A stretch of DNA of 64,000 bases from Roseateles_B sp041905785 (GTDB taxonomy: Bacteria > Pseudomonadota > Gammaproteobacteria > Burkholderiales > Burkholderiaceae_C). The position numbers and the translations under genes were made by a program. Every line of letters begins with the position of its first letter. Position 1 is the first letter of the stretch. Location of the stretch: the NCBI GenBank assembly GCA_041905785.1, contig JAYRKJ010000001.1, positions 279,744 through 343,743 on the forward strand, in the 5' to 3' direction. This document shows, piece after piece, positions 1 through 8,810 of this stretch. The notes beneath the pieces are model-generated. The model had not been told where the DNA came from, made no database searches, and saw only the letters and a program-made list of their open reading frames with translations.

Positions 1-2168
1 CGGATGGCCTTGGCTTCGATCTGACGGATGCGCTCACGGGTGACGTCGAACTGCTTGCCGACTTCCTCCAGCGTATGGTCCGTGCTCATCTCGATGCCGA
101 AGCGCATGCGCAGCACCTTGGCCTCGCGCGGGGTCAGGCTGTCGAGGATGTCCTTCACCACGTCGCGCAGGCCGGCCTGCATGGCCGCCTCGATGGGCGC
201 GGTGTTGTTGGTGTCCTCGATGAAATCGCCCAGGTGGCTGTCGTCGTCGTCCCCGATCGGCGTTTCCATGGAGATCGGCTCCTTGGCGATCTTCATGATC
301 TTGCGGATCTTGTCCTCGGGGATCTCCATCTTCTCGGCCAGGGTCGGGGCGTCCGGCTCGTAGCCGAATTCCTGCAGGTGCTGGCGCGAGATGCGGTTCA
401 TCTTGTTGATCGTCTCGATCATGTGAACCGGGATGCGGATGGTGCGCGCCTGGTCGGCGATCGAGCGCGTGATGGCCTGGCGAATCCACCAGGTGGCATA
501 AGTCGAGAACTTGTAGCCGCGGCGGTACTCGAACTTGTCCACCGCCTTCATCAGGCCGATATTGCCTTCCTGGATCAGGTCCAGGAACTGCAGGCCGCGG
601 TTGGTGTACTTCTTGGCAATCGAGATCACCAGGCGCAGGTTGGCCTCGATCATTTCCTTCTTGGCGTCGCGCGAGGCCTTCTCGCCTTCGTTCATGCGCT
701 TGTTGATCTCCTTGAGATCGTCCAGCGGCACGACGGCCTTGGCCTGGATGTCGATGAGCTTTTGCTGCAGCTCCTGCACAGCAGGCAGATTGCGGCCCAG
801 CACGGCGGAATAGGGCTTGGCGGCAGCAACTTCCTTCTCGGCCCATTCCAGGTTCAGCGCATTGGGCGGGAAGGTCTTGATGAAGTGCTCCTGCGACATG
901 CCGCACTTGTCCACCACGATCTTGCGCAGCTCGCGCTCGTAGCGGCGCACATCGTCCACCTGCGAGCGCAGGATGTCGCACAGGCGCTCGATGGTCTTGA
1001 CGGTGAAGCGGATGGTCATCAGCTCGGCGCTGATGGCGTGCTGGGCCTTGTCATAGGCGGCGGAGCGGTAGCCGTCCTTCTCGAAGGCCTTGCGCATCTT
1101 CTCGAAGTTGCTGTCCAGGGCGTCGAACTTGACCAGAGCTGCGTTCTTCAGCTCTTCCAGCTTCTTGGTCAGGGCCTTGGAGCCGCCGTTGCCGTCGTCG
1201 TCGTCGTCTTCGTCAAACTCGTCGAAGTCTTCCTCGGCCACGTAATCGTCGGCCTCGTCCTCGGCCACGAAGCCATCGACCACCTCGGAGATCTGCTGCT
1301 CGCCGGCACGGATCTTGGCGGCCATGGAGAGGATCTCGGCGATGGTCGTCGGCGAGGCGGAGATGGCCAGCATCATGGCCTGCAGCCCGCCTTCGATGCG
1401 CTTGGCGATCTCGATTTCGCCTTCACGGGTGAGCAGTTCCACCGTGCCCATCTCGCGCATGTACATGCGCACCGGATCGGTCGTGCGGCCGAACTCGGAG
1501 TCCACGGTGGACAACGCGGCTTCGGCCGCTTCCTCGGCCTCTTCCTCGGTGGCCGTCGGCGAGGTGCTGCCCTGGATCAGCAGGGTGGCGGCGTCCGGCG
1601 CCTGCTCGTACACCGCGATGCCCATGTCGTTCAACATGGACACGATGGCCTCGAGGATTTCCTCGTTGATCAGCTTTTCGGGCAGGTGGTCGTTGATTTC
1701 CTGATGCGTCAGGAAACCACGCGTCTTGCCCATCTTGATCAGGGTCTTGAGCTCCTGGCGGCGCTTGGCGACTTCCTCTTCCGTCAGCGCGGTCTCGTCC
1801 AGGCCGAACTCGCGCATCAGCGCGCGCTCCTTGGCGCGGCTGACCTTCATGCGCAGGGGTTTGGCCTTGGGCTTGTCTTCGCCGCTGTCCTCCACCTCGA
1901 CCTCGGCACTGGCCTCGACTTCGGCCTCGCCTTCCAGTTCGGCCTCGATGTCGGAGAAGTCCTCCTCCTCGGCCTCGGGCTTGGCGGCCTTCTTGGACTC
2001 GGTGGCTGCCTTGGGCTTGCGACCTCGCTTGGGCTTGGCTTCATCGCCCGCGCCGGCAGCGGTCGCCGTGGCGGCCTTGCTGCTCTTGCGCGCAGGCTTC
2101 TTGATGTCTTCAGCCAATTCCTCAGCCTTGGGGGCGGTTGCCTTGGACGCGGTCTTCTTGGCGGTCAT
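1..2168 (-). CDS. rpoD: RNA polymerase primary sigma factor RpoD (sigma-70), 3' end cut off by window edge
   Basis: Housekeeping sigma factor that directs RNA polymerase to -10/-35 promoters. The reading frame is open from an ATG at 2168 to the window edge, about 722 codons. The first 100 or so residues are a Lys/Ala-rich, then acidic, extension as in beta-proteobacterial RpoD. Region 1.2 follows (DPVRMYMREMG), then a long non-conserved region with an Asp run, region 2 (IQEGNIGLMKAV and TYATWWIRQAI) and region 4.2 (VTRERIRQIEAKA). Only the last 15-20 residues should be missing. It lies 349 bp downstream of dnaG on the same strand, the remnant of the rpsU-dnaG-rpoD operon, without rpsU here. 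Identification is certain. Confidence 0.98.
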   Translation of the reverse strand, partial: MTAKKTASKATAPKAEELAEDIKKPARKSSKAATATAAGAGDEAKPKRGRKPKAATESKKAAKPEAEEEDFSDIEAELEGEAEVEASAEVEVEDSGEDKPKAKPLRMKVSRAKERALMREFGLDETALTEEEVAKRRQELKTLIKMGKTRGFLTHQEINDHLPEKLINEEILEAIVSMLNDMGIAVYEQAPDAATLLIQGSTSPTATEEEAEEAAEAALSTVDSEFGRTTDPVRMYMREMGTVELLTREGEIEIAKRIEGGLQAMMLAISASPTTIAEILSMAAKIRAGEQQISEVVDGFVAEDEADDYVAEEDFDEFDEDDDDDGNGGSKALTKKLEELKNAALVKFDALDSNFEKMRKAFEKDGYRSAAYDKAQHAISAELMTIRFTVKTIERLCDILRSQVDDVRRYERELRKIVVDKCGMSQEHFIKTFPPNALNLEWAEKEVAAAKPYSAVLGRNLPAVQELQQKLIDIQAKAVVPLDDLKEINKRMNEGEKASRDAKKEMIEANLRLVISIAKKYTNRGLQFLDLIQEGNIGLMKAVDKFEYRRGYKFSTYATWWIRQAITRSIADQARTIRIPVHMIETINKMNRISRQHLQEFGYEPDAPTLAEKMEIPEDKIRKIMKIAKEPISMETPIGDDDDSHLGDFIEDTNNTAPIEAAMQAGLRDVVKDILDSLTPREAKVLRMRFGIEMSTDHTLEEVGKQFDVTRERIRQIEAKAI

Positions 2169-2517
2169 GCAGTTCCTCGAGTGGAGTGGGTGCGCAATGC
2201 AAGCGGCCACCTGCGCGCGCCCGGTTCCAGGCGCCGCCCAGGCGGCACAAACAAGGGCCCTGGTTCTGCCTGGATGGCGGTCCATGCCCGCCATATTCAA
2301 CAATATGGCGGCATGCACCGGCCCTTCAAGGCGAGCGCCAAGGCTTTGCGCGTACAAGGCTAGCGTGTACGTTGAAGAGTGCAGCCCTCAAGCGGATAAA
2401 GGTGGCCTTGATACCTTCAGTGGGTGCCCAGGGTCAGTGGGTGGCCGGGTCCGGGAGGTGCTGCCGTCACTCTTGACGCGCGAAAACCCTTAATTATCCA
2501 ACAAGAAGCAACGGATT
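2169..2517. other. rpoD-dnaG intergenic region
   Basis: These 349 bp hold no convincing gene. They should contain the rpoD promoter, but I cannot fix a clear -35/-10 pair. The most distinct element is the inverted repeat at 2288-2311, listed separately. Short open frames across this stretch lack ribosome binding sites and recognisable products. Confidence 0.5.
2288..2311. repeat. perfect 10-bp inverted repeat with CAAC loop
   Basis: CCGCCATATT and AATATGGCGG flank the loop CAAC. Pairing extends three more bases (ATG/CAT) with one bulged C. No T tract follows on either strand, so it does not look like an intrinsic terminator. It lies about 120 bp upstream of the rpoD start and could be an operator or an mRNA leader structure (inference). 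Confidence 0.6.
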
Positions 2518-4527
2518 TCAAAGAAGTTTGAGCTCCTGGATGCGCTGGCGCAACTCGCGCAGCTGCTCCAGCACGGTGGGCGTTACCGGCCCGGCGCTCA
2601 GCTGGCGGGACTCCTCTTCCAGGCGGCTGATCCAGAGTTTGCGCAGCAGGCGCTGGAAATCCTCCAGTTGCAGCTCGTCGTCGCTGGCGTACAGGCGCCC
2701 GCCGGCGGCGCGCTGGGCCAGTTCCAGCAGGCCTTCCTCCTCGAGGGCCGCCTGCAGCACCGACCAGGGCCCAGGCCCATGGTTGACCAGATGACGCTCC
2801 AGCCAGGCCACCACCTGCCCGTGTTCGCCCGGCAGTTCGTGCAGGAGCTGGTGGTCCTCGTCACTCAGCAACTCCCACCAGGCGCAGTGCAGCAGCAGCA
2901 TGCGAAGGGCGTGGTCGCGCGGGTGGGCCGGCTGGTGCCGGGGCAGGCCGTAGGTCTCGTCCTGCTCGCGCTTTTTCCATTCCTTCCAGTCCTTGCGGTC
3001 GCCGCGCCAGGGCTTTTTCTCGCCGCCGCCGGGCTTGCGGCCGGGCGCGGTGCCGGCGGGGGGCGGATCCAGGTCAGGCATCGCGCCGGAGCCGGATTGG
3101 GCGTAGGCCAGTTCATCCAAGTCGGGCGGCGGCCCGTCCCAGGGGGCGTCGTCCGGGCCCGGCGCTGCCGCATGGCGCTCCTGCCGTTCGTGGCGGGGCG
3201 TCTGGCGGCGGCCTTCGCCGGCCTGCCAGAGGCTGAGCAGCTCCTGGTCCGGCAGCTGCGCAATGCGGGCCAGTTCGCCCAGCAACTGGCGCTTGAGCAA
3301 GCCCTGGGGCAGGTGCTGCCACAGGGGCTTGGCCTGCGCCAGCATGCGGGCTCGGCCCTCGGCGCTGCTCAGGTCCAGTCCTTCGCCGCAATGGTCGATC
3401 AGCTGGCGCGACAGCGGGATGGCACGCTCCACGCAACGCTCGAAGGCCTCGCCGCCCAGCTCGCGCACATAGGAGTCGGGATCGTGCTCGCTGGGCAGAA
3501 AGAGGAACTTGATGCTGCGCGTGTCGGTCGCATGGGGCAGGGCGGCTTCCAGGGCGCGGCCTGCGGCGCGGCGGCCGGCGGCGTCGCCGTCAAAGCTGAA
3601 GACCACCGACTCGGTGAAGCGGAACAGCTTCTGCACATGGTCCGCGGTGCAGGCAGTCCCCAGCGTGGCGACGGCATTGTTGAAGCCATGCTGGGCCAGG
3701 GCCACCACGTCCATATAGCCTTCGACCACCAATGCGTAGCCGCGCTGGCGCAAGCCCGTGCGGCCTTCGTAAAGGCCATAAAGCTCCCGCCCCTTGCTGA
3801 AGACCGGCGTTTCGGGCGAGTTCAGGTACTTGGGTTCGCCCTTGTCCAGCACCCGTCCGCCAAAGCCGATCACCTCGCCCTGCACATTGCGGATGGGGAA
3901 CATGATGCGGTCCCGGAAGCGGTCGTAGCGGCGCTGTTCCTCGGCGCTCTTGCCCGGATCGTCCTGGAGGATCACCAGGCCGGACTCGACGAGCAGTGCG
4001 TCGTCGTAAGAGGGGAAGGCGCTGGCCAGTGCCCGCCAGCCCTCCGGCGCGTAGCCCAGTCCGAACTGCGCGGCAACGGCGCCGGTCAGGCCCCGGCGCT
4101 TGAGGTAGTCGATGGCGCGCGCATGGCCCTTGAGCTGCTTGCGGTAATGGTCCGCCGCCTTGGCCATCACATCGGTAAGGCTCAGCTGATGCGCCTTCTG
4201 GGCCTGGGCGCGCTGGATCTCCGCCGGGCTGCGCTCGTCCTGCGGCACCTGCATGCCCACCTGCTGGGCCAGGTCCTCGACGGCCTCGATAAAGCCCGCG
4301 CCGGTGTGCTCCATGAGGAAGCCGATGGCGTTGCCGTGTACGCCGCAGCCGAAGCAGTGGTAGGTCTGGCGGCTGGGGCTGACGATGAAGCTGGGGGACT
4401 TCTCCCCATGAAACGGGCACAGGCCCTTGTGGTTGATGCCGGCCTTCTTGAGCTCGACATGACGGCCCACGACGTCGACGATGTCGACGCGGGCAAGCAG
4501 ATCCTGAATAAAACCGGGTGGAATCAC
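2518..4527 (-). CDS. dnaG: DNA primase DnaG
   Basis: Makes the RNA primers for replication and interacts with the DnaB helicase. The protein has 669 aa, somewhat longer than E. coli DnaG (581). The N-terminal CHC2 zinc ribbon is complete (C37, H40, C58, C61). The catalytic TOPRIM core is visible around residues 260-350, with VVEGYMDVVAL as the conserved acidic motif and FSFDGDAAG further on. A Pro/Gly/Lys-rich linker near residues 440-520 precedes the C-terminal helicase-binding domain and accounts for the extra length. Start is GTG at 4527, aligning with the usual family N-terminus. The c-di-GMP gene ends 35 bp upstream on the same strand. Confidence 0.97.
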   Translation of the reverse strand: MIPPGFIQDLLARVDIVDVVGRHVELKKAGINHKGLCPFHGEKSPSFIVSPSRQTYHCFGCGVHGNAIGFLMEHTGAGFIEAVEDLAQQVGMQVPQDERSPAEIQRAQAQKAHQLSLTDVMAKAADHYRKQLKGHARAIDYLKRRGLTGAVAAQFGLGYAPEGWRALASAFPSYDDALLVESGLVILQDDPGKSAEEQRRYDRFRDRIMFPIRNVQGEVIGFGGRVLDKGEPKYLNSPETPVFSKGRELYGLYEGRTGLRQRGYALVVEGYMDVVALAQHGFNNAVATLGTACTADHVQKLFRFTESVVFSFDGDAAGRRAAGRALEAALPHATDTRSIKFLFLPSEHDPDSYVRELGGEAFERCVERAIPLSRQLIDHCGEGLDLSSAEGRARMLAQAKPLWQHLPQGLLKRQLLGELARIAQLPDQELLSLWQAGEGRRQTPRHERQERHAAAPGPDDAPWDGPPPDLDELAYAQSGSGAMPDLDPPPAGTAPGRKPGGGEKKPWRGDRKDWKEWKKREQDETYGLPRHQPAHPRDHALRMLLLHCAWWELLSDEDHQLLHELPGEHGQVVAWLERHLVNHGPGPWSVLQAALEEEGLLELAQRAAGGRLYASDDELQLEDFQRLLRKLWISRLEEESRQLSAGPVTPTVLEQLRELRQRIQELKLL

Positions 4528-4562
4528 CGCGGCAGTCTATCGGAAAGCCCGCGGCCTACGGC

Positions 4563-7500
4563 TCAAGCCATGCCCATGGGCGCGGGCACGCTGATGCGGC
4601 CGTCGAAGTCCGGCGAGCGCTCAAAGGCCTGCACCCAGATCGGCACCAGTTCTGCCGGCATGGCGCTGGCGATGCCATGGCCCTGGCCCTGCTCGCAGCC
4701 CAGCGCCAGCAAGGCCTGGGCGTGGGCGGCGGATTCCACGCCTTCCGCGATCACGTCGCAGCCAAAGGTGCGGGCCAGGCCGATCACGCCTTCCACGAGG
4801 GCCCGGTCGTGGGCATCGCTGAGCATTTGCTGGACGAAGGAGCGGTCGATCTTCAGCAGGTCCACCGGCAGCTGCTTGAGGTAGCTGAGGTTGGAGTAGC
4901 CGGTGCCGAAATCGTCCAGCGCGAACTGCACGCCCAGGCCGCGGCAATGCTCGATCAGGCGCTGGGTTGCAGCCACGTCGGCCAGTGCCGCGGACTCCAG
5001 CACCTCCAGCATCAGCAGGCGGGCCAGGCCCGGGCGATGGCGCGCGAGCAGCTCGTCCAGGCGTTGGGCGAAGTCGGGCGATTGCAGATGTCGCGCGGTG
5101 ACGTTGACGGCCAGACGCAGTGGCCGGCCGTCGGCGGCCCATTGCTCGGCTTGCTTCAAAGCCTGCTCGATGACCCAGTCACCGATGCGCACGCCCAGGC
5201 CGGTGTGCTCGACCAGGGGCAGGAAGTGGCCCGGCAGCATCAGGCCGCGTTCGGGGTCATGCCAGCGCAGCAAGGCTTCCATGCCCAGCACCTTGCCGCG
5301 CCGCATGTCCACCTTGGGCTGGTAGTAGAGCTGCAGCTCGCCCAGGTCCAGGGCCTGCTGCATGCGACCCAGGGCCAGCACCTTGGCTTCGCTGCGCTGG
5401 CGTTCGTCGGTGTCGAAGAGCTCGAAGCCATCGCGGCCCGAGCGCTTGACCTTGTACAGGGCGTGGGCGGCGTGGCGCATCAGGGTCTCGGTGTCGGAGG
5501 CGTCCTGGGGGAACAGGGTCGCCCCCAGGCTGGCGCTCAAGCGCAGCGGGCTGCCTTCGGCAATGTCGTACAGCGGGGCGCGCACCACGTCCAGCACGCG
5601 ATCCAGCGCCGGGCGGGCCTCGTCCTCGCTGCGGCAGCGCAGGATCAGCGCAAAGCCGTCACCGCCGATGCGCGCCAGATGGTCGGTCCAGGCCTCCGTC
5701 CGGCGCAGAGCGCTGCGCAGTCGCCGGGCCATTTCGACCAGGGTCTGGTCACCGGCAGCGCGGCCCAGGCGGTCGTTGATGGCGCCGAAATGATCCAGGT
5801 CCAGGTTGCAGACGCACAGCATGAAGCCATCGCGGCGTGCCAGCGCCAGGGCCTGGTTCAGCTGCGCCGTGAAGCTTGCCTGGTTGGGCAGGCCGGTCAA
5901 GGCATCGAACTGGTTTTGCCGCAGCAGCTGGCTTTGCTGCCATTCCTCCTGCGTGCGGTCCTGCAGCGCAAAGACGTGGTAGCGCAGCAGGCCATCGTCG
6001 TCGTGCAGCAGGGTGATGCGCATCTGCAGCACGCGGGTCTTGCCGCGGGCATTGCGCAGGCGCAGCGGTCCTTCCCACAGCCCCTCGCGAGCCAGCGCGT
6101 CCTCCAGCGCTTCCGGCGTGAAGCCGTTGTGCTGAAGGACCTCCGGATCCACCAGCAGGCAGGGGCTGCCGATCAGGGACTCGCGGTCGCGGCCCAGGAT
6201 GGCGCAGCAGCTGGGATTCATGTCCACGACTCGATGGCGTGGGTCGCTCACCAGAATGCCCTCATGCACGGTCTGAAAGAGGTGCGCGCTGAGCTGCTCG
6301 CGTTCGCCTGCGATCTTGAGGCTGGTGATGTCGCGCAGGCTGGCCACCAGCAAGGACGGGTGGCCATAGGTGTCGCGCTCCATCACCTGAGCCTGCCACT
6401 GCAGCCAGCGCCAGTCGCCGGCCGGTCGCACGCGCAGCTCCTGGCTGTCGGACCGGGCTTCGTCGGCTTCGCTCTGCAGCAGCCGGGCCTGGGCCTGGGC
6501 CAGGCGCGGGCGATCCAGGGGATGCGCGTGCTCCAGCCACTGCTCGACGTCTTTGGTGCCGCGGCTGCCGCTCAAGGCCTGCCAGCGCAAACTCTGCCGC
6601 GGCAGCTGTTCGCCAGCGCGCCAGACCATCAGGCCGAGCCCGCTGGCGTCGAAAAGCGTTTGCCACTGCAGCAGTTGCTGGCGCTGCCGGGCCCGCATCA
6701 GCTGGACGATCATGGGCAGCACGGCGGCGGCGAGCAATTCGCAGGCGATCTCGATGGGCTGCTCGTCTCCGTGCTCAGCGCTTGGCTCAAGCCAGTGGAC
6801 GCCGTGATGCAGCGCCAGGCTGCCGGCCACGGCCAAGGCGGCCAGGCTGCTGATCCAGGGCGGCGCCTGCCAGGCCAGCAGGGTGAGCAGCACCAGCCAC
6901 AGTGCCGGGAGCGGCGGCCAGTGCAGCAGCCAGCTGGAGGCCAGGCAGAGCGTCAGCGCCAGGGCGGCGGCCATGGCGCCGGTGGAGGCCGGTTCGCGCA
7001 TGCTGCCTGGCGCGGGGCGCAGGCTCAGCAGCAGCGGCAGACTCAGTGCCAAGGCCGTGCTGCCGGCAGTCCAACGCAGCAGCAGGGTCTGGGACGCCGA
7101 GTGGAGGTCCTGGCCCCAACTGCTCCAGCGCTGCTCGAAGCCTTCCATGCCTGGCATGAGCGGCAGCAGCGAGGACAAGGGGGCAGCGATGCCCAGGCAG
7201 GCAATCAGGCTCAAGCCGTGGTCCCGACTCTCGTCCAGCGACTGCTTGAAGTCCTGCCTGCAGAGAAAGGCGTGCGCAGCCGCGGCGGCCAGCAGTGCAT
7301 TGAGGGTCTGGGCCAGCGCTGCGCCGGCGCTGGCAGCGACCGGCCACAGCAGGATCCAGCTGCTGAGGCCCGTCAGGGGGAGCGCGGTCCAGTGTCCGCG
7401 CAGCAGACCAAACAGGCACAGGCTCAGCAAACCGGCATGGGGCCAGGCCGATTCCAAGGGCAATTGAAGCCGCAGCGACAGGCGGACCAGCAGATAAAGG

Positions 7501-7586
7501 AGCACCGACACGCCGGCCCAGACGGCAAGGCTTTGTGCGATGGGGCTGCGGGCGTGGCGCGCTGGCCTGGCGTTGCGTGCGGTCAA
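4563..7586 (-). CDS. membrane c-di-GMP phosphodiesterase, MASE1-like/PAS/degenerate GGDEF/EAL
   Basis: Probable c-di-GMP hydrolase sensing a membrane signal (inference). The 1007-aa protein begins with 7-8 hydrophobic helices over about residues 15-290, resembling a MASE1 sensor. Two PAS-like regions (about 300-550) follow, then a GGDEF domain (about 565-735) and an EAL domain (about 750-990). The diguanylate cyclase signature reads GGDGF instead of GGDEF/GGEEF, so cyclase activity is doubtful. The EAL residues look intact: EALLRW at 770, DDFGTGYS at 891, KIDRSF at 912 and AEGVE near 947. The only upstream start in frame is TTG at 7586. It ends 35 bp before dnaG and could be co-transcribed with it. 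Confidence 0.9.
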   Translation of the reverse strand: MTARNARPARHARSPIAQSLAVWAGVSVLLYLLVRLSLRLQLPLESAWPHAGLLSLCLFGLLRGHWTALPLTGLSSWILLWPVAASAGAALAQTLNALLAAAAAHAFLCRQDFKQSLDESRDHGLSLIACLGIAAPLSSLLPLMPGMEGFEQRWSSWGQDLHSASQTLLLRWTAGSTALALSLPLLLSLRPAPGSMREPASTGAMAAALALTLCLASSWLLHWPPLPALWLVLLTLLAWQAPPWISSLAALAVAGSLALHHGVHWLEPSAEHGDEQPIEIACELLAAAVLPMIVQLMRARQRQQLLQWQTLFDASGLGLMVWRAGEQLPRQSLRWQALSGSRGTKDVEQWLEHAHPLDRPRLAQAQARLLQSEADEARSDSQELRVRPAGDWRWLQWQAQVMERDTYGHPSLLVASLRDITSLKIAGEREQLSAHLFQTVHEGILVSDPRHRVVDMNPSCCAILGRDRESLIGSPCLLVDPEVLQHNGFTPEALEDALAREGLWEGPLRLRNARGKTRVLQMRITLLHDDDGLLRYHVFALQDRTQEEWQQSQLLRQNQFDALTGLPNQASFTAQLNQALALARRDGFMLCVCNLDLDHFGAINDRLGRAAGDQTLVEMARRLRSALRRTEAWTDHLARIGGDGFALILRCRSEDEARPALDRVLDVVRAPLYDIAEGSPLRLSASLGATLFPQDASDTETLMRHAAHALYKVKRSGRDGFELFDTDERQRSEAKVLALGRMQQALDLGELQLYYQPKVDMRRGKVLGMEALLRWHDPERGLMLPGHFLPLVEHTGLGVRIGDWVIEQALKQAEQWAADGRPLRLAVNVTARHLQSPDFAQRLDELLARHRPGLARLLMLEVLESAALADVAATQRLIEHCRGLGVQFALDDFGTGYSNLSYLKQLPVDLLKIDRSFVQQMLSDAHDRALVEGVIGLARTFGCDVIAEGVESAAHAQALLALGCEQGQGHGIASAMPAELVPIWVQAFERSPDFDGRISVPAPMGMA

Positions 7587-7800
7587 GCGAGGCGGGTCCG
7601 GAAAAGGAGGGTGCCCTCGGTGGGCACAGGGGGGTGGAACAGGCCATGCTAGCAGCAGGGTCAGCAGGGCGCTGGCTGCCGCCGACCCTCAGGCGCGGGG
7701 TGGGAATGCCCGGATGGTGGCACGCGTCCCGCCGGCCGCCCGCCGCGCCCCCAGCCGTATGTCGAGCTTTATGCCGGCCAACTGCCGGCCCGAAAAGAAA

Positions 7801-7820
7801 AAAGCGGCCGGAGCCGCTTT
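7801..7820 (-). terminator. intrinsic terminator of the H-NS-like gene
   Basis: Read on the minus strand, an 8-bp stem AAAGCGGC/GCCGCTTT with a 4-nt loop is followed by a T-rich run (complement of 7790-7800). It sits 35 bp after the stop of the H-NS-like gene. Confidence 0.85.
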
Positions 7821-7854
7821 CATCAGGACCTGCCCAAACCGGCCGCAGCCGTGG

Positions 7855-8151
7855 TCAGACGTGGAAGTCTTCCAGCTTGGCGCCGGCAGCAATGGCCGCC
7901 TTCAGCCACTTGGGCTGCAGGCCGCGGCCGCTCCAGCTTTCGCCCGTAGCTTGGTTCCGGTATTTGGCGGCCACCTTGCTGGTCTTGGCGGCCTTGGGGG
8001 GTCGGGAGCCCAGGTCTGCCACGGTCAGGCCGTAATCGGCCATCAGCGACCGGACTTTGGCGATGGCCTCGCTCCGCTCCTTGTCCTTGGTTTCAGCGAT
8101 TTGTTGATCCAGCGCGGCTCGTTGAGCCAGCAATTCCTTCAAAGAAGCCAT
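7855..8151 (-). CDS. H-NS family DNA-binding protein
   Basis: Nucleoid-associated, probably a silencer of AT-rich or foreign DNA. The 98-aa protein has an N-terminal coiled-coil for oligomerisation (about residues 1-45) and a Lys-rich linker. The C-terminal DNA-binding domain carries the H-NS/BpH3 hallmark spelled YRNQATGESWSGRG here, followed by PKWLKAAIAAG. The length is typical of the short beta-proteobacterial H-NS paralogues. A GAGG ribosome binding site lies just upstream of ATG 8151. The leader is AT-rich compared with its surroundings, with TACAAT (minus strand, 8198-8203) as a possible -10 box. H-NS genes are often self-regulated, but that is not shown here. Confidence 0.93.
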   Translation of the reverse strand: MASLKELLAQRAALDQQIAETKDKERSEAIAKVRSLMADYGLTVADLGSRPPKAAKTSKVAAKYRNQATGESWSGRGLQPKWLKAAIAAGAKLEDFHV

Positions 8152-8386
8152 TTTGCAACCCTCGCGTGGTACCGAGAACCCATTGTCTCTGACGGGAATT
8201 GTAGTTACTTATTCCTGATTTTGCATGCCGGCCAATATCGCCCGGCTGCCTTTGAGTATTTTTGCAACGACATGCCTTCTTGCGAACGGAATTGTGAAGG
8301 TCTGTGTTTGAGTCCAAGTGCCTCATCAAGAACCCCGGCGCCGGCGTTGGAATCCGGGGCCTTGCAGGCGGACGATTGACGAAAAA

Positions 8387-8407
8387 ATGCCCGGCGGGGC
8401 CGGGCAT
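8387..8407 (-). terminator. terminator after yggX
   Basis: ATGCCCGG/CCGGGCAT stem with a 5-nt loop. It is flanked by A runs on one side and T runs on the other, so it could work in both directions. It lies 34 bp downstream of the yggX stop. Confidence 0.8.
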
Positions 8408-8440
8408 TTTTCGCAAGGCGGCAGTCTCGTCTTTTTTGAC

Positions 8441-8713
8441 TCAGGCCGAGGGCGGTACGTATCCGGCAGGTTGCTCGGCGCCTGCGCCGAAGAAGAACTG
8501 CTCCATCTGGCGGGCCAGATATTGGCGGGCGCGCTGGTCGGCCAGATTGAGCCGGTTTTCATTGACCAGCATGGTCTGGTGTTTCATCCAGAGCTGCCAG
8601 GCTTCCTTGCTGACGTTCTCGTAGATGCGCTTGCCCAGTTCGCCCGGATAGGGGGCAAAGTCCAGGCCTTCGCCTTCCTTCTTCAGATAGGTGCATTGCA
8701 CGATGCGGGCCAT
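8441..8713 (-). CDS. yggX: Fe(2+)-trafficking / oxidative damage protection protein YggX
   Basis: A small cytoplasmic protein of 90 aa that in E. coli protects iron-sulfur clusters from oxidation. It opens with MARIVQCTYLKKEGEGLDF, the family signature containing the conserved Cys7. The body KRIYENVSKEAWQLWMKHQ and the MLVNE motif are also typical. ATG at 8713 is chosen because GAGG lies at ideal spacing and matches the family N-terminus; an in-frame upstream extension to 8758 has no family match. It has its own terminator and lies downstream of argA on the same strand. Confidence 0.97.
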   Translation of the reverse strand: MARIVQCTYLKKEGEGLDFAPYPGELGKRIYENVSKEAWQLWMKHQTMLVNENRLNLADQRARQYLARQMEQFFFGAGAEQPAGYVPPSA

Positions 8714-8810
8714 GGTAATCCTCGTCGAAATCGGTGTTTGTTGATGGCAGTGCCGCACTGTAGCGCGCGGCCCAAAGCGTGGTGGGGAAAGGGGTTAGGA
8801 ATGTCGGGTC

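Noticed and set aside
75..2363. Long plus-strand frame opposite rpoD
   Set aside because: An antisense shadow of high-GC coding; rpoD on the minus strand is unmistakable.
4518..7652. 1044-codon plus-strand frame opposite the EAL gene
   Set aside because: His/Gln/Ala-rich shadow typical of the reverse of GC-rich genes; the EAL/PAS protein is clear on the other strand.
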